22,773 nt of DNA from assembly GCA_004294465.1 (NCBI GenBank), contig REAV01000072.1, positions 1-22,773 of the forward strand, written 5' to 3'. The notes beneath the pieces were generated by a model that made no database searches, had not been told where the DNA came from, and worked only from the letters and a program-made list of their open reading frames with translations. The DNA comes from Sphingobacteriia bacterium. GTDB lineage: Bacteria; Bacteroidota; Bacteroidia; Chitinophagales; Chitinophagaceae. Position numbers and translations under genes: made by a program. Below, piece by piece: positions 1-8,200 of this stretch. Every line of letters begins with the position of its first letter. Position 1 is the first letter of the stretch.

Positions 1-417
1 GTCACTTGTGTTAATGATAAGTTTGAATCCTTTATTCTTTAAACCCTGATAAAGAATTTTATCTCCAGTCCAAAGCCTTCCTTTAAGATATTTTACAAGT
101 GCTATAAAGTCGATGTAATCTATGTCAATATCATTAGCAATATTTTCGGAAGATTTCCAAAGTTTTTCAGGAATTAGTTCTTCGTTTATAAAGTTGATTT
201 TAAGTAACATTTTTTCATAAGCAATTTCTAATTCAATATCTGAGAGACCAGAAATTTTCTTTAATTTATTCCAATGCTTTCTTATTTCATAACGCATGTA
301 TTGATTACTATAAAACTCAAAAACATCGTCTGAATTAAAAATGAGATCTCCAATTGTACCAGTTGAGTTTAATAAGCAAGAAAAAAGAATATTAGTATCA
401 ACAATGATCTTCTTCAT
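1..417 (-). CDS. PIN-domain toxin of a toxin-antitoxin pair (partial, cut by left edge)
   Basis: The frame is open from ATG at 417 down to position 1 with no stop, giving 139 residues; the C-terminus lies outside the window. The N-terminus reads MKKIIVDTNILFS, the classic PIN start with Asp7. Further candidate acidic metal ligands are Glu44, Asp100/Asp103 and Asp119 in the segment LWTGDKIL. PIN proteins are Mg-dependent ribonucleases, and many act as VapC-type toxins on RNA. The start overlaps the stop of the upstream small gene as ATGA, so the two are translationally coupled in antitoxin-first order. This supports a toxin role, though the RNA target is unknown and a PIN nuclease with another role is possible. 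The visible part is nearly full length for the family. Confidence 0.8.
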   Translation of the reverse strand, partial: MKKIIVDTNILFSCLLNSTGTIGDLIFNSDDVFEFYSNQYMRYEIRKHWNKLKKISGLSDIELEIAYEKMLLKINFINEELIPEKLWKSSENIANDIDIDYIDFIALVKYLKGRLWTGDKILYQGLKNKGFKLIINTSD

Positions 418-617
418 TTAATAAACCGGTTGCGGTTCTTTTTCCACCAATTTTTTTTAACGTCATTGGCCAGTTGATCTACTTGTTCTTGAGTAGCTTT
501 GGATTTTGATGTAGCTTCTTTATAAGTGAGGTAGTCTATAAGGCGTTGTAATCCGATAGCTTCTACAGATGCTGGTAGGCGAATGATAACCTCCCTTGAC
601 GTTCTTTCAATTAGCAT
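414..617 (-). CDS. Small antitoxin partner of the PIN toxin
   Basis: This 67-residue protein starts MLIERTSREVIIRLPASV and ends in a strongly basic tail (KKNWWKKNRNRFIK). A short N-terminal strand segment is followed by predicted helices, as expected for an antitoxin with an N-terminal DNA-binding or dimer part and a C-terminal part that wraps the toxin. I do not recognise a named DNA-binding fold with certainty. Its TGA stop overlaps the ATG of the PIN gene by four bases, the usual arrangement of a type II toxin-antitoxin operon. A 15-base palindrome just upstream (623-637) may be the operator for self-repression. The call rests mainly on size and context, with some resemblance to small Bacteroidota proteins paired with PIN toxins. 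Confidence 0.7.
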   Translation of the reverse strand: MLIERTSREVIIRLPASVEAIGLQRLIDYLTYKEATSKSKATQEQVDQLANDVKKNWWKKNRNRFIK

Positions 618-622
618 ATAGG

Positions 623-641
623 TTTATTTGAAATAAAGTTA
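623..641 (-). promoter_or_regulatory. Candidate promoter box and palindromic operator of the toxin-antitoxin operon
   Basis: A perfect 15-base palindrome with a central G, tttatttgaaataaa, lies at 623-637, six bases upstream of the antitoxin ATG. It overlaps a minus-strand TAACTTTA (634-641), one base off the Bacteroidota -7 consensus TAnnTTTG. Overlap of a palindrome and a promoter in front of an antitoxin suggests self-repression. This is inference, because AT-rich palindromes of this size also occur by chance. Confidence 0.35.
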
Positions 642-694
642 TGCATTTTGTTTGAACTTTTCTGCTCTTTTACAATACTCGCACCCTTTTAACC

Positions 695-806
695 AATGCT
701 TTGAAAAATTTGCAAAAACGAGCCTTTTAGAAATGCTGAATTGTAGAAAATTAAAAATAAGTTAATGCATTTCTAAGCAGCGAGTGTTGCAAATTTTCAA
801 AGCATT
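695..806. repeat. Large imperfect inverted repeat (two nested hairpins)
   Basis: The outer arms are 695-715 and 787-806. They match over 20 bases except for one extra A in the left arm. Inside, a second pair of arms, 727-736 (ttagaaatgc) and 767-776 (gcatttctaa), matches perfectly. The element starts about seven bases beyond the serine hydrolase stop codon and lies before the toxin-antitoxin promoter. It has no clear T-run, so it is not a standard intrinsic terminator. A REP- or MITE-like element, or a 3' RNA-stabilising hairpin, are the alternatives. Confidence 0.6.
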
Positions 807-812
807 AATAGT

Positions 813-1676
813 TTAATGATAATACTCCCACAACATTTTACTCAACCGATTGGTAAGCACCCAAGCCTCATTGGAATTTTCCCAGGATTTATCTTGATTA
901 TTTTTGGTGCAGATGCAAAAAATATAACGTGCATCATCGGCATTCACATAAAGCACTTCGCTTCTGCTAGCATTCACTGCGCCGTTTTTACTGGCCACAA
1001 AAACACCTGCCGGTATTTGAGACAATGCCTGTTCGTCCCAATAATTCCTGCCCAAGAGTCGCAACATTTTTTCGCTAGCCGTATCATTCAATAATTTTTT
1101 ATTAGCAATCATTTCCATTAATTGCGCCATTTCACGAGGGCTTGTTTGCCCCCATCCATATTGGGTTCTGTTGCTTTCTCTTCCTGGCGTTCTGCTATTG
1201 ACTCTTGTAACTTTAAAACCATTTTCTTCCATTAATTCATTGATGCGTGTTCCTGTTCCGGCCAATTGTTGCAACCATAAACTGGCCGTATTATCACTGG
1301 TAGTGAGCATGAGCATGATTACTTTACTCAATTCAATTTTTGCACTGTCTTTTAAATTACCCACTACATCTCCATCATCATAAAATAAACTATTGGTATA
1401 AGTAAGTGTTTGATGGTAGTTCAGTTCATGTTTATCCATCTTGTCCATAATGCCAACCAGTATAGGAATCTTTACCATACTTGCTGTTGGAAAAACAGTA
1501 TCGGCATTGATGGACACAATTCGATTGCGCTCGAGGTCGTGCACATAAATACCTATATCGCCTTTAAAGCCTTTGATTAATTCATTGATTTTTTCAGTGA
1601 GCTTCTTATCCGTTTTTTGAGCAATACTGGTAACGCTCAACAAGATAGTAACAAAAAAAAAGAGGAATCTTTTCAT
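813..1676 (-). CDS. Class A beta-lactamase-like serine hydrolase
   Basis: The 287-residue protein has a signal peptide (about 1-19, ending SIAQ) and would be periplasmic. It carries the penicillin-interacting serine hydrolase motifs in order: SxxK at Ser66-Met-Val-Lys69 (TASMVKIP), SDN at 127-129, and KNG at 230-232 in place of the usual KTG. An omega-loop-like segment, PGRESNR, holds Glu167, which may correspond to the deacylating Glu166 of class A enzymes, but the surrounding ExxLN pattern is not kept. The segment QTSPREMAQLM resembles the TTP..MA region of class A enzymes. It may hydrolyse beta-lactams or may be a peptidoglycan-related hydrolase; the sequence does not decide. It lies 41 bases downstream of the histidine kinase on the same strand and could be co-transcribed with it. 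Confidence 0.8.
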   Translation of the reverse strand: MKRFLFFFVTILLSVTSIAQKTDKKLTEKINELIKGFKGDIGIYVHDLERNRIVSINADTVFPTASMVKIPILVGIMDKMDKHELNYHQTLTYTNSLFYDDGDVVGNLKDSAKIELSKVIMLMLTTSDNTASLWLQQLAGTGTRINELMEENGFKVTRVNSRTPGRESNRTQYGWGQTSPREMAQLMEMIANKKLLNDTASEKMLRLLGRNYWDEQALSQIPAGVFVASKNGAVNASRSEVLYVNADDARYIFCICTKNNQDKSWENSNEAWVLTNRLSKMLWEYYH

Positions 1677-1717
1677 AGTAGCAATTGATTCCTCAAGTTA
1701 AATATATTTTCAATCGA

Positions 1718-2965
1718 TTAATCGATAAAATGCATGATCACCGATGTGCCTTTGTCTTGCTGACTTTCAACAGTAATTGTTCCGCCCAGCATTTCAATAA
1801 AATCTTTGGTTAAGATCAATCCCAGTCCGCTTCCTTTTTCATTACTTGTGCCCGATGTACTTTGGTAATGTTCTCCATCAAATAATTTGGCTTGCATTTC
1901 TGCATTCATTCCCACTCCCGTATCACTAACCGATACCATTACTTTTTTATCTTCTTTGTGCGCATACACAGTAATCACACCTTCCATAGTAAACTTGTTG
2001 GCATTACTGATCAGGTTGCGCAAAATAAATCGAATGGCATTGATATCAGAACGAATGAATAAATCTTCATCCACTAAATTCACCATGATATTCGATTTCA
2101 ATGAGCTCATTACTTCAAAGCTCTTGAACATATTACTTACCAATGTTCTAACGTGTACTTTTTCTGTTTCAAAACCCTTACCCTTCATTTGCATGGAACC
2201 CCAGTCTACCAGGTTATTCAACAACTCTACTGTTCCATCAATTTGTTTGCCCGCCATATTCATCAGTTCAGAAGAATCTTGCTGGCTCAATATTTTTCTG
2301 GCGTTTAATTCTATGATCGATTTTACAGCACCTATCGGATTTCGAACGTCATGGGCAATGATGGATAAAATTCTGTTTTGCAATTCCATCTGTTGCTGCA
2401 ATTTGATTCGTTGAGATTCTAATTGCTTGTTCATCAGATTCTGATCCAACAACTTTACCACCTGCCTTGCCAATGTTTGTAGCGTAAAAATTTGTTCGGC
2501 ATTGATCTCTCCAGGCTTAGTGTCTAAAACAGAAATGGTTCCCATTTTATACCCATTCTGGTTAATCAATGGAACGCCGGCATAATATCGGATGTATGGT
2601 TCACCAATTACCAATGGATTGTCCAAGAAACGTTCGTCTTCTGATGTATCGGTAATTTCAAAAACTTCAGTATCAGCTATGATGGTATGTCCACAAAAAG
2701 AGATATCCCTAGGAAATTCATTTAATTCAATACCCACTTTGGCTTTAAACCATTGTCTTTTAGAATCAATTAATGATATAAGGGCAATAGGAGTCTTACA
2801 AATAGTGGCAGCCAATTGAGCAACATCATTGAATTCAGCCTCGTAAGAAGTATCCAGTACTTCATAACGATGCAGCTCTTTCAAACGCCGTTGGTCGTCG
2901 GATGGTATTTGTGCTGGTACCATAAAAAGATTTATTTGCTTAAGCGGCTCCTTCCTTTTTGGCAT
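1718..2965 (-). CDS. Soluble GAF-domain sensor histidine kinase
   Basis: The 415 residues contain an N-terminal GAF domain (about 35-172, starting with the typical LHRYEVLDT and ending near the SVLD segment). A short coiled segment (about 175-198) follows, then the phosphoacceptor helix with His205 in IIAHDVRNP. The ATP-binding domain shows the N box (RNLISNANK, 316-324), the G1 box (DTGVGM from Asp348) and the G2 box (GSGLGL, 378-383). There is no membrane segment or signal peptide, so it should sense a cytoplasmic signal, possibly a small molecule or redox state through GAF. No response regulator lies nearby, which makes it an orphan kinase. An internal Met15 (ATG at 2923) directly before the GAF region is an alternative start. 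Confidence 0.9.
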   Translation of the reverse strand: MPKRKEPLKQINLFMVPAQIPSDDQRRLKELHRYEVLDTSYEAEFNDVAQLAATICKTPIALISLIDSKRQWFKAKVGIELNEFPRDISFCGHTIIADTEVFEITDTSEDERFLDNPLVIGEPYIRYYAGVPLINQNGYKMGTISVLDTKPGEINAEQIFTLQTLARQVVKLLDQNLMNKQLESQRIKLQQQMELQNRILSIIAHDVRNPIGAVKSIIELNARKILSQQDSSELMNMAGKQIDGTVELLNNLVDWGSMQMKGKGFETEKVHVRTLVSNMFKSFEVMSSLKSNIMVNLVDEDLFIRSDINAIRFILRNLISNANKFTMEGVITVYAHKEDKKVMVSVSDTGVGMNAEMQAKLFDGEHYQSTSGTSNEKGSGLGLILTKDFIEMLGGTITVESQQDKGTSVIMHFID

Positions 2966-3029
2966 TGAAAGCTAGGTTTTCCCTGCCATAAACGCTAAAA
3001 ACAGCATTTTATTGGATTTGCAAGGCAAA

Positions 3030-3497
3030 TTAGATAGTTGCCCAGGCCGCTAATATCTCTTCAGTATGATTTTTTGTATCTGGTTTTTCGATGATCTTGC
3101 GAATGATTCCAGCTTCATCAATTAAAAAAGTAGTACGAGTTGTTCCCATATAGGTTCTTCCCATGAACTTTTTCTCTCCCCATAAATTGTACTTATCTAC
3201 AATTTTTTTGTCTTCGTCAGAAATCAACGGAAAAGGCAACTCAAATTTTTCTTCGAATTTTTTGTGGCTTTTTACACTGTCTACACTCACTCCCAATACT
3301 TGAAACCCTTTTTTAATCAAGGCGCTGTAATTGTCCTTTAAATTACAAGCCTGTGCTGTACATCCCGGAGTATCGTCTTTAGGATAAAAATATAAAATCA
3401 CTTTCTTTCCCTTGTAATCTGCCAATGAAATGGCTTTGCCATTCTGGTCTAGCGCTTTAATTGCTGGTGCTTTACTGCCTTCTTTTAATACTGCCAT
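3030..3497 (-). CDS. bcp: Thioredoxin-dependent thiol peroxidase (Bcp/PrxQ peroxiredoxin)
   Basis: At 155 residues this is the normal length for Bcp. The peroxidatic motif FYPKDDTPGCTAQACNLKD places the peroxidatic cysteine at Cys46 and the resolving cysteine at Cys51, the five-residue spacing of the atypical 2-Cys PrxQ class. It reduces hydrogen peroxide and organic hydroperoxides in the cytoplasm, using thioredoxin for recycling. The gene is divergent from carB, with about 70 bases between the two starts, and lies upstream of the histidine kinase on the same strand (64-base gap). No regulator of oxidative stress is visible nearby. Confidence 0.95.
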   Translation of the reverse strand: MAVLKEGSKAPAIKALDQNGKAISLADYKGKKVILYFYPKDDTPGCTAQACNLKDNYSALIKKGFQVLGVSVDSVKSHKKFEEKFELPFPLISDEDKKIVDKYNLWGEKKFMGRTYMGTTRTTFLIDEAGIIRKIIEKPDTKNHTEEILAAWATI

Positions 3498-3540
3498 ATT
3501 GTTTTATTTGTTTTTAAGGGAAGATTTGAGCTTCCCGCCT

Positions 3541-3548
3541 TACATTTG
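3541..3548 (+). promoter_or_regulatory. Candidate -7 box of the carB promoter
   Basis: TACATTTG fits the Bacteroidota -7 consensus TAnnTTTG exactly and lies 19 bases before the carB ATG, which predicts a short leader. A TTTG occurs at 3525-3528, but its 12-base spacing is shorter than the usual one of about 20, so only the -7 box is supported. Confidence 0.5.
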
Positions 3549-3567
3549 TGCAATTTATTCAAATATC

Positions 3568-5214
3568 ATGCCCAAAGATCAATCTATTAAATCTGTTCTC
3601 ATCATCGGTTCTGGGCCAATTATCATTGGTCAGGCCTGTGAATTCGACTATGCAGGCTCTCAAGCCGCCAGAAGTATTCGTGAGGAGGGGATAAAAGTAA
3701 TACTTATCAACAGTAATCCCGCCACAATTATGACGGATCCCATGATGGCAGACAAAGTTTATTTGCTGCCATTAACTGCTGAAAGTATTGAGCAGATTCT
3801 AATGGAGAACCAAATTGATGCCGTTTTGCCAACTATGGGGGGTCAAACAGCATTGAATTTATGTAAGGAGGTAGATGAATTGGGTATTTGGGAAAAATAC
3901 AATTGCCGTTTGATTGGAGTGGACGTTGCGGCTATAGATACTGCAGAAGATAGGGAGAAATTTCGTCAATTGATGGTAAAAATAGGCATGCCAACTGCTC
4001 CTAGTCATGTTGCCAATAGCTTTTTAGAAGGAAAGGAATTTGCCCAGCAAATTGGTTTTCCATTGGTAATCAGACCATCATTTACTTTAGGTGGAACAGG
4101 GGGTGGATTTGTGCATACTAAAGACGATTTAGATGCAGCTTTAGACCGAGGTTTAAAAGCATCTCCGATTCATGAAGTGTTGGTAGAGAAGGCAGTGTTG
4201 GGCTGGAAAGAATACGAATTAGAATTACTAAGAGATTGTAATGATAATGTAGTGATTATTTGTACAGTGGAGAATCTCGATCCAATGGGGGTTCATACTG
4301 GAGATTCAATAACAGTAGCGCCAGCAATGACCTTGAGTGACACTGCATTTCAGGAAATGCGCAACAAAGCTATTTTAATGATGCGCTCCCTTGGTAATTT
4401 CACTGGTGGCTGTAATGTGCAATTTGCTTTGAATCCAGAAACTGAAGAATTGATTGCAGTAGAAATCAATCCAAGAGTGAGTAGGTCTTCTGCTTTGGCC
4501 TCTAAAGCAACTGGATACCCAATTGCAAAAATTGCGTCTAAATTGGCCATAGGCTATAGTTTGGATGAATTGAAAAATCAAATCACCAAAACCACATCAG
4601 CTTATTTTGAACCCGCTTTAGATTATGTAATTGTAAAAGTGCCAAGATGGAATTTCGATAAATTCAAAGGCGCCAATGATACATTGGGTCTTCAAATGAA
4701 GAGCGTGGGTGAAGTAATGGCCATTGGAAGGAGTTTTGCAGAAGCCTTACAAAAAGCATGTCAGAGCTTAGAAAATGAAGCGGTAGGATTGGGTTATTAT
4801 GGTAAGAGTTTAATGAAAAGTGATGAATTGGTGGAGTATATCAAAACACCGAAATGGGATCGCATATTTAGAATCAAAGACGCACTGATGCAGGGTTCTA
4901 CGGTTAAATCCATTGCACAAGCAACTGGTATTGACCGTTGGTTTTTATACCAGATTCAAAATATTTGTACCCTAGAAAAAGAAATCGCCACTTATAATAT
5001 CGATAGTTTGCCTGCTCCCCTATTAAAAGAAGCCAAAAAAATGGGCTTCTCCGATATTCAGATTACAAAAATCATGTCTGGCAATAGTACCGAAGATCAG
5101 GTGTATGAAAAAAGAAAAGCATTGGGCATTACCCGTGTTTATAAAATGGTGGACACTTGTGCAGCAGAATTCGAAGCTAAAACGCCTTATTTCTACAGCA
5201 CTTTTGAAGGATAA
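3568..5214 (+). CDS. carB: Carbamoyl-phosphate synthase large chain, N-terminal half only
   Basis: The start is the ATG of MPKDQSIKSVLIIGSGP; the frame is open further upstream but that part overlaps bcp and does not look like CarB. The 548 residues cover the pre-ATP-grasp segment (GSGPIIIGQACEFDYAGSQA, 14-33), the first ATP-grasp domain (IRPSFTLGGTGGG, 168-180; Glu299, Asn301 and Arg303 in VEINPRVSRSS) and the oligomerisation domain (about 400-545, ending VDTCAAEFEAKTPYFYSTFEG). This is the half that makes carboxyphosphate from bicarbonate, ATP and ammonia for arginine and pyrimidine synthesis. Full-length CarB has about 940-1070 residues; here the second ATP-grasp (carbamate kinase) half and the MGS-like regulatory domain are missing. 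The protein stops near the natural domain boundary and a terminator follows, so it appears to be a true split gene. The small subunit carA is not in the window. Confidence 0.92.
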   Translation: MPKDQSIKSVLIIGSGPIIIGQACEFDYAGSQAARSIREEGIKVILINSNPATIMTDPMMADKVYLLPLTAESIEQILMENQIDAVLPTMGGQTALNLCKEVDELGIWEKYNCRLIGVDVAAIDTAEDREKFRQLMVKIGMPTAPSHVANSFLEGKEFAQQIGFPLVIRPSFTLGGTGGGFVHTKDDLDAALDRGLKASPIHEVLVEKAVLGWKEYELELLRDCNDNVVIICTVENLDPMGVHTGDSITVAPAMTLSDTAFQEMRNKAILMMRSLGNFTGGCNVQFALNPETEELIAVEINPRVSRSSALASKATGYPIAKIASKLAIGYSLDELKNQITKTTSAYFEPALDYVIVKVPRWNFDKFKGANDTLGLQMKSVGEVMAIGRSFAEALQKACQSLENEAVGLGYYGKSLMKSDELVEYIKTPKWDRIFRIKDALMQGSTVKSIAQATGIDRWFLYQIQNICTLEKEIATYNIDSLPAPLLKEAKKMGFSDIQITKIMSGNSTEDQVYEKRKALGITRVYKMVDTCAAEFEAKTPYFYSTFEG

Positions 5215-5231
5215 AATAATATTATTTTGTT

Positions 5232-5257
5232 AAGCCCCGATGTATCGGGGCTTTTTT
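5232..5257 (+). terminator. Rho-independent terminator after carB
   Basis: A 9-bp GC-rich stem pairs 5232-5240 (aagccccga) with 5245-5253 (tcggggctt). The loop is four bases, and a T-run extends to 5257. It starts 17 bases after the carB stop codon and cleanly separates carB from the next gene. Confidence 0.9.
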
Positions 5258-5291
5258 AATTTTACAGCACAGTATTTGTAAGTTTAAGTGT

Positions 5292-8200
5292 ATGGCTAAA
5301 CAGGATCAGCAAATTTTTCAAACTGCCAATCCGAGCAGGTGGCAGCGTTTTAAATGGGGATCACGTTTAGTGATTTTTTTAATCATTATTGCCATTCTTG
5401 CTGTTGTATTTGCCATCCGCAATGCATATATGCCGGATATTCCAATCGCACAAAGTCAGGCTTATAAAAAAATTCTTGAATCCCCTACTACCAACGACCC
5501 TATTACCAAAGAATACCAGGGCTTTAGAAAATATATTGATAAAAAATGGGCGAAGGGTGATGGATGTGGGCAGAATGATAGTTCAATTAATCTATCTAAT
5601 TCACATTTGTTCAATGATAGCATTGGTATAAGAGCTGCGTTTTATGTAGACTGGGATCCTCAGGCTTTCTTTTCTCTAAAAAGAAATGTCTCTAAACTGA
5701 ATCTGGTTTTGCCTGAATGGTTCTTTCTGGATCCTACAGGTGGAGATTCGCTCATTGTAAGAAGAGACAAGAGAGGATACGATGCCATCAAAGCATCGGG
5801 TGTAAAAGTAATGCCCATGCTTACCAATAATTTCAATGGCAAATGGCAGGGCGATGTGTTACATAGAATACTTACCAATAAAACAAAAAGAGAAAAATTA
5901 ATCAATGATTTATTGCAACATATTCTTACAGAAAAATTTGCTGGCGTAAATATCGATTTAGAAGAATTGGTTGAAAAAGACAATCAGGTATTGGCCAATT
6001 TTCAAAAAGAATTGTATGAAAAATTTCATGCAAATAATTTATTGGTGTCGCAGGATGTAATGCCATTCAATGAAGATTATGATTATCAAACCCTCTCTAA
6101 ATACAATGACTATTTATTTTTGATGGGGTATGATCAACATACTACCGATACAAAACCCGGACCGATTAGTGATCAGAAATGGATTGAAGCAGCAGTAGAT
6201 CAAATAGCTAAAAAAGTTCCTCCACAAAAAATAGTATTGTGTATTGCAGCATTTGGTTATGATTGGCCCAAAGGTGGAATTGGAACTGATGTTACCTATC
6301 AACAGGCATTAACCATTGCTAAAGAAAGTGAGGGTAAAATTATTTATGATAACAACTCATATAACTTACATTATAATTATTGGGATGATAATGATCAACC
6401 AAGAGAAGTTCATTTTACTGATGCAGCAACCAACTTTAATACACTTCGCTTTGCTACCGAATATGGTTTAGCAGGAACTTCACTTTGGCGCATGGGAAGT
6501 GAAGATAGTAGGCTTTGGGATTTTTATCATCTACCGATGAACAAAGCCGCTTTGAAAACTTTTGATTTCAATGAATTCAGTAAAGTAGAAACCAATAACG
6601 ATGTAGATTTCATGGGCGAAGGAGAGATACTCGATGTTTTATCTACGCCGACTCCAGGAAAAATAAGAACGGAATTAGATACATCTTGGATGTTGATTAG
6701 TGAACAATACTATGATACGCTTCCTTCGATGTTTGTAGTAAAACAGTTTGGCAAATCAGATGAAAAAAAATTAGTGCTCACTTTTGATGATGGCCCCGAT
6801 CCAAAATATACCAGACAAATTTTAGACATATTGGCTAAGTATAAAGTAGTTGCCAATTTTTTTATTGTTGGAATAGAAGCCGAACAAAATATTCCGCTGG
6901 TTAAAAGAATATTCAACGAAGGTCATGAACTAAGCAACCACACATTCACGCATCCGAATATGGCTACTGTAAGTAAACAGCGGGCATTTTTAGAAATGGA
7001 TGCAACCCGTTTACTCATCGAAGCAATTACAGGTCATAGCACGATTATGTTTCGTGCGCCATATAATGCAGATAGTCATCCTGAAAAAATGGAAGAGTTG
7101 GTTCCGGTAGCATTGAGTAGAACCAAAAATTATTTAACCATTGGAGAAAATATTGATCCGGAAGATTGGCAGGCTGGAGAAATGCCCAACTTCAATGCAG
7201 ATACTATTTTTAACAGGGTTGTAAGAATGAAAGACCTGGGTAATATTATTTTATTACATGATGCTGGCGGAGACCGAAGTGCCACTGTAGAAGCGCTTCC
7301 CAAGATCATCGAATATTTTCATAAAGAAGGATACACATTTACTACGGTTGCCGACTTAATGGGGAAAACAAGAGATCAGGTAATGCCCCCAGTTCCTAAT
7401 TATAAAGGAAATTATATTTTACAAACCAATTATTATTTAGCTGAAATAGGATACTATGCAAGCATGATTTTTTATAGTTTGATTATGCTATTCCTGGTTC
7501 TAGGAACCATAAGACTATTGGTTACTTTGGTTTTTTCTTTACTACAAAGAAAAGTAGAAAAAGGCCAACCACTTGAAAAACAAAGTCTGCCATTTGTTTC
7601 AATAATTGTTCCTGCATTTAATGAAGAAGTAAATGCTGTGAGTTCTTTACATAATTTATTGAAATGCGATTATCCTAATTTCAATATCATTTTTGTAAAT
7701 GATGGAAGTACCGACCAAACATTAAAAGTAGTTGAAGAAGCATTTGCTAATCATCCTACAATAACCATAATAAATAAAGTAAATGGAGGGAAAGCATCTG
7801 CACTCAATGAAGGCATACAATCTACGAATGCAGCATATGTTGTTTGTATTGATGCAGACACTAAATTGAAAACAGATGCGGTAAGCAAACTCATGCAACA
7901 TTTTACCAATGCAGCTATCGGAGCAGTTGCAGGAAATGTAAAAGTGGGTAATGAAATAAATTTAATTACCCGTTGGCAAAGTATTGAATACACTACGAGT
8001 CAAAATATAGATCGAAAAGCTTTTGGTTATTTTAATGGAATAACTGTTGTGCCAGGCGCTATTGGCGCGTTCAGTAAAAAAGCAATTGAAGATGCTGGAG
8101 GATTTACAACTGATACTTTAGCTGAAGATGCCGACTTAACTGTAAGAATTCTAAGATGTGGCTATACCATTCTCAACGAAAACAAAGCCATTGCAATGAC

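Noticed and set aside
1887..2414. Plus-strand open frame of 175 codons opposite the histidine kinase
   Set aside because: It is a shadow of the kinase gene: the opposite strand has clear HisKA and ATPase motifs, while this translation shows no family features.
3430..3567. N-terminal extension of the carB reading frame overlapping bcp
   Set aside because: The frame is open but it overlaps bcp in antisense and does not resemble CarB; the CarB N-terminus begins at the ATG at 3568, just after a good -7 box.
5215..5291. Frameshift that would continue CarB into its second half
   Set aside because: No frame after the stop encodes CarB-like sequence; the region holds a terminator and the next gene starts at 5292.
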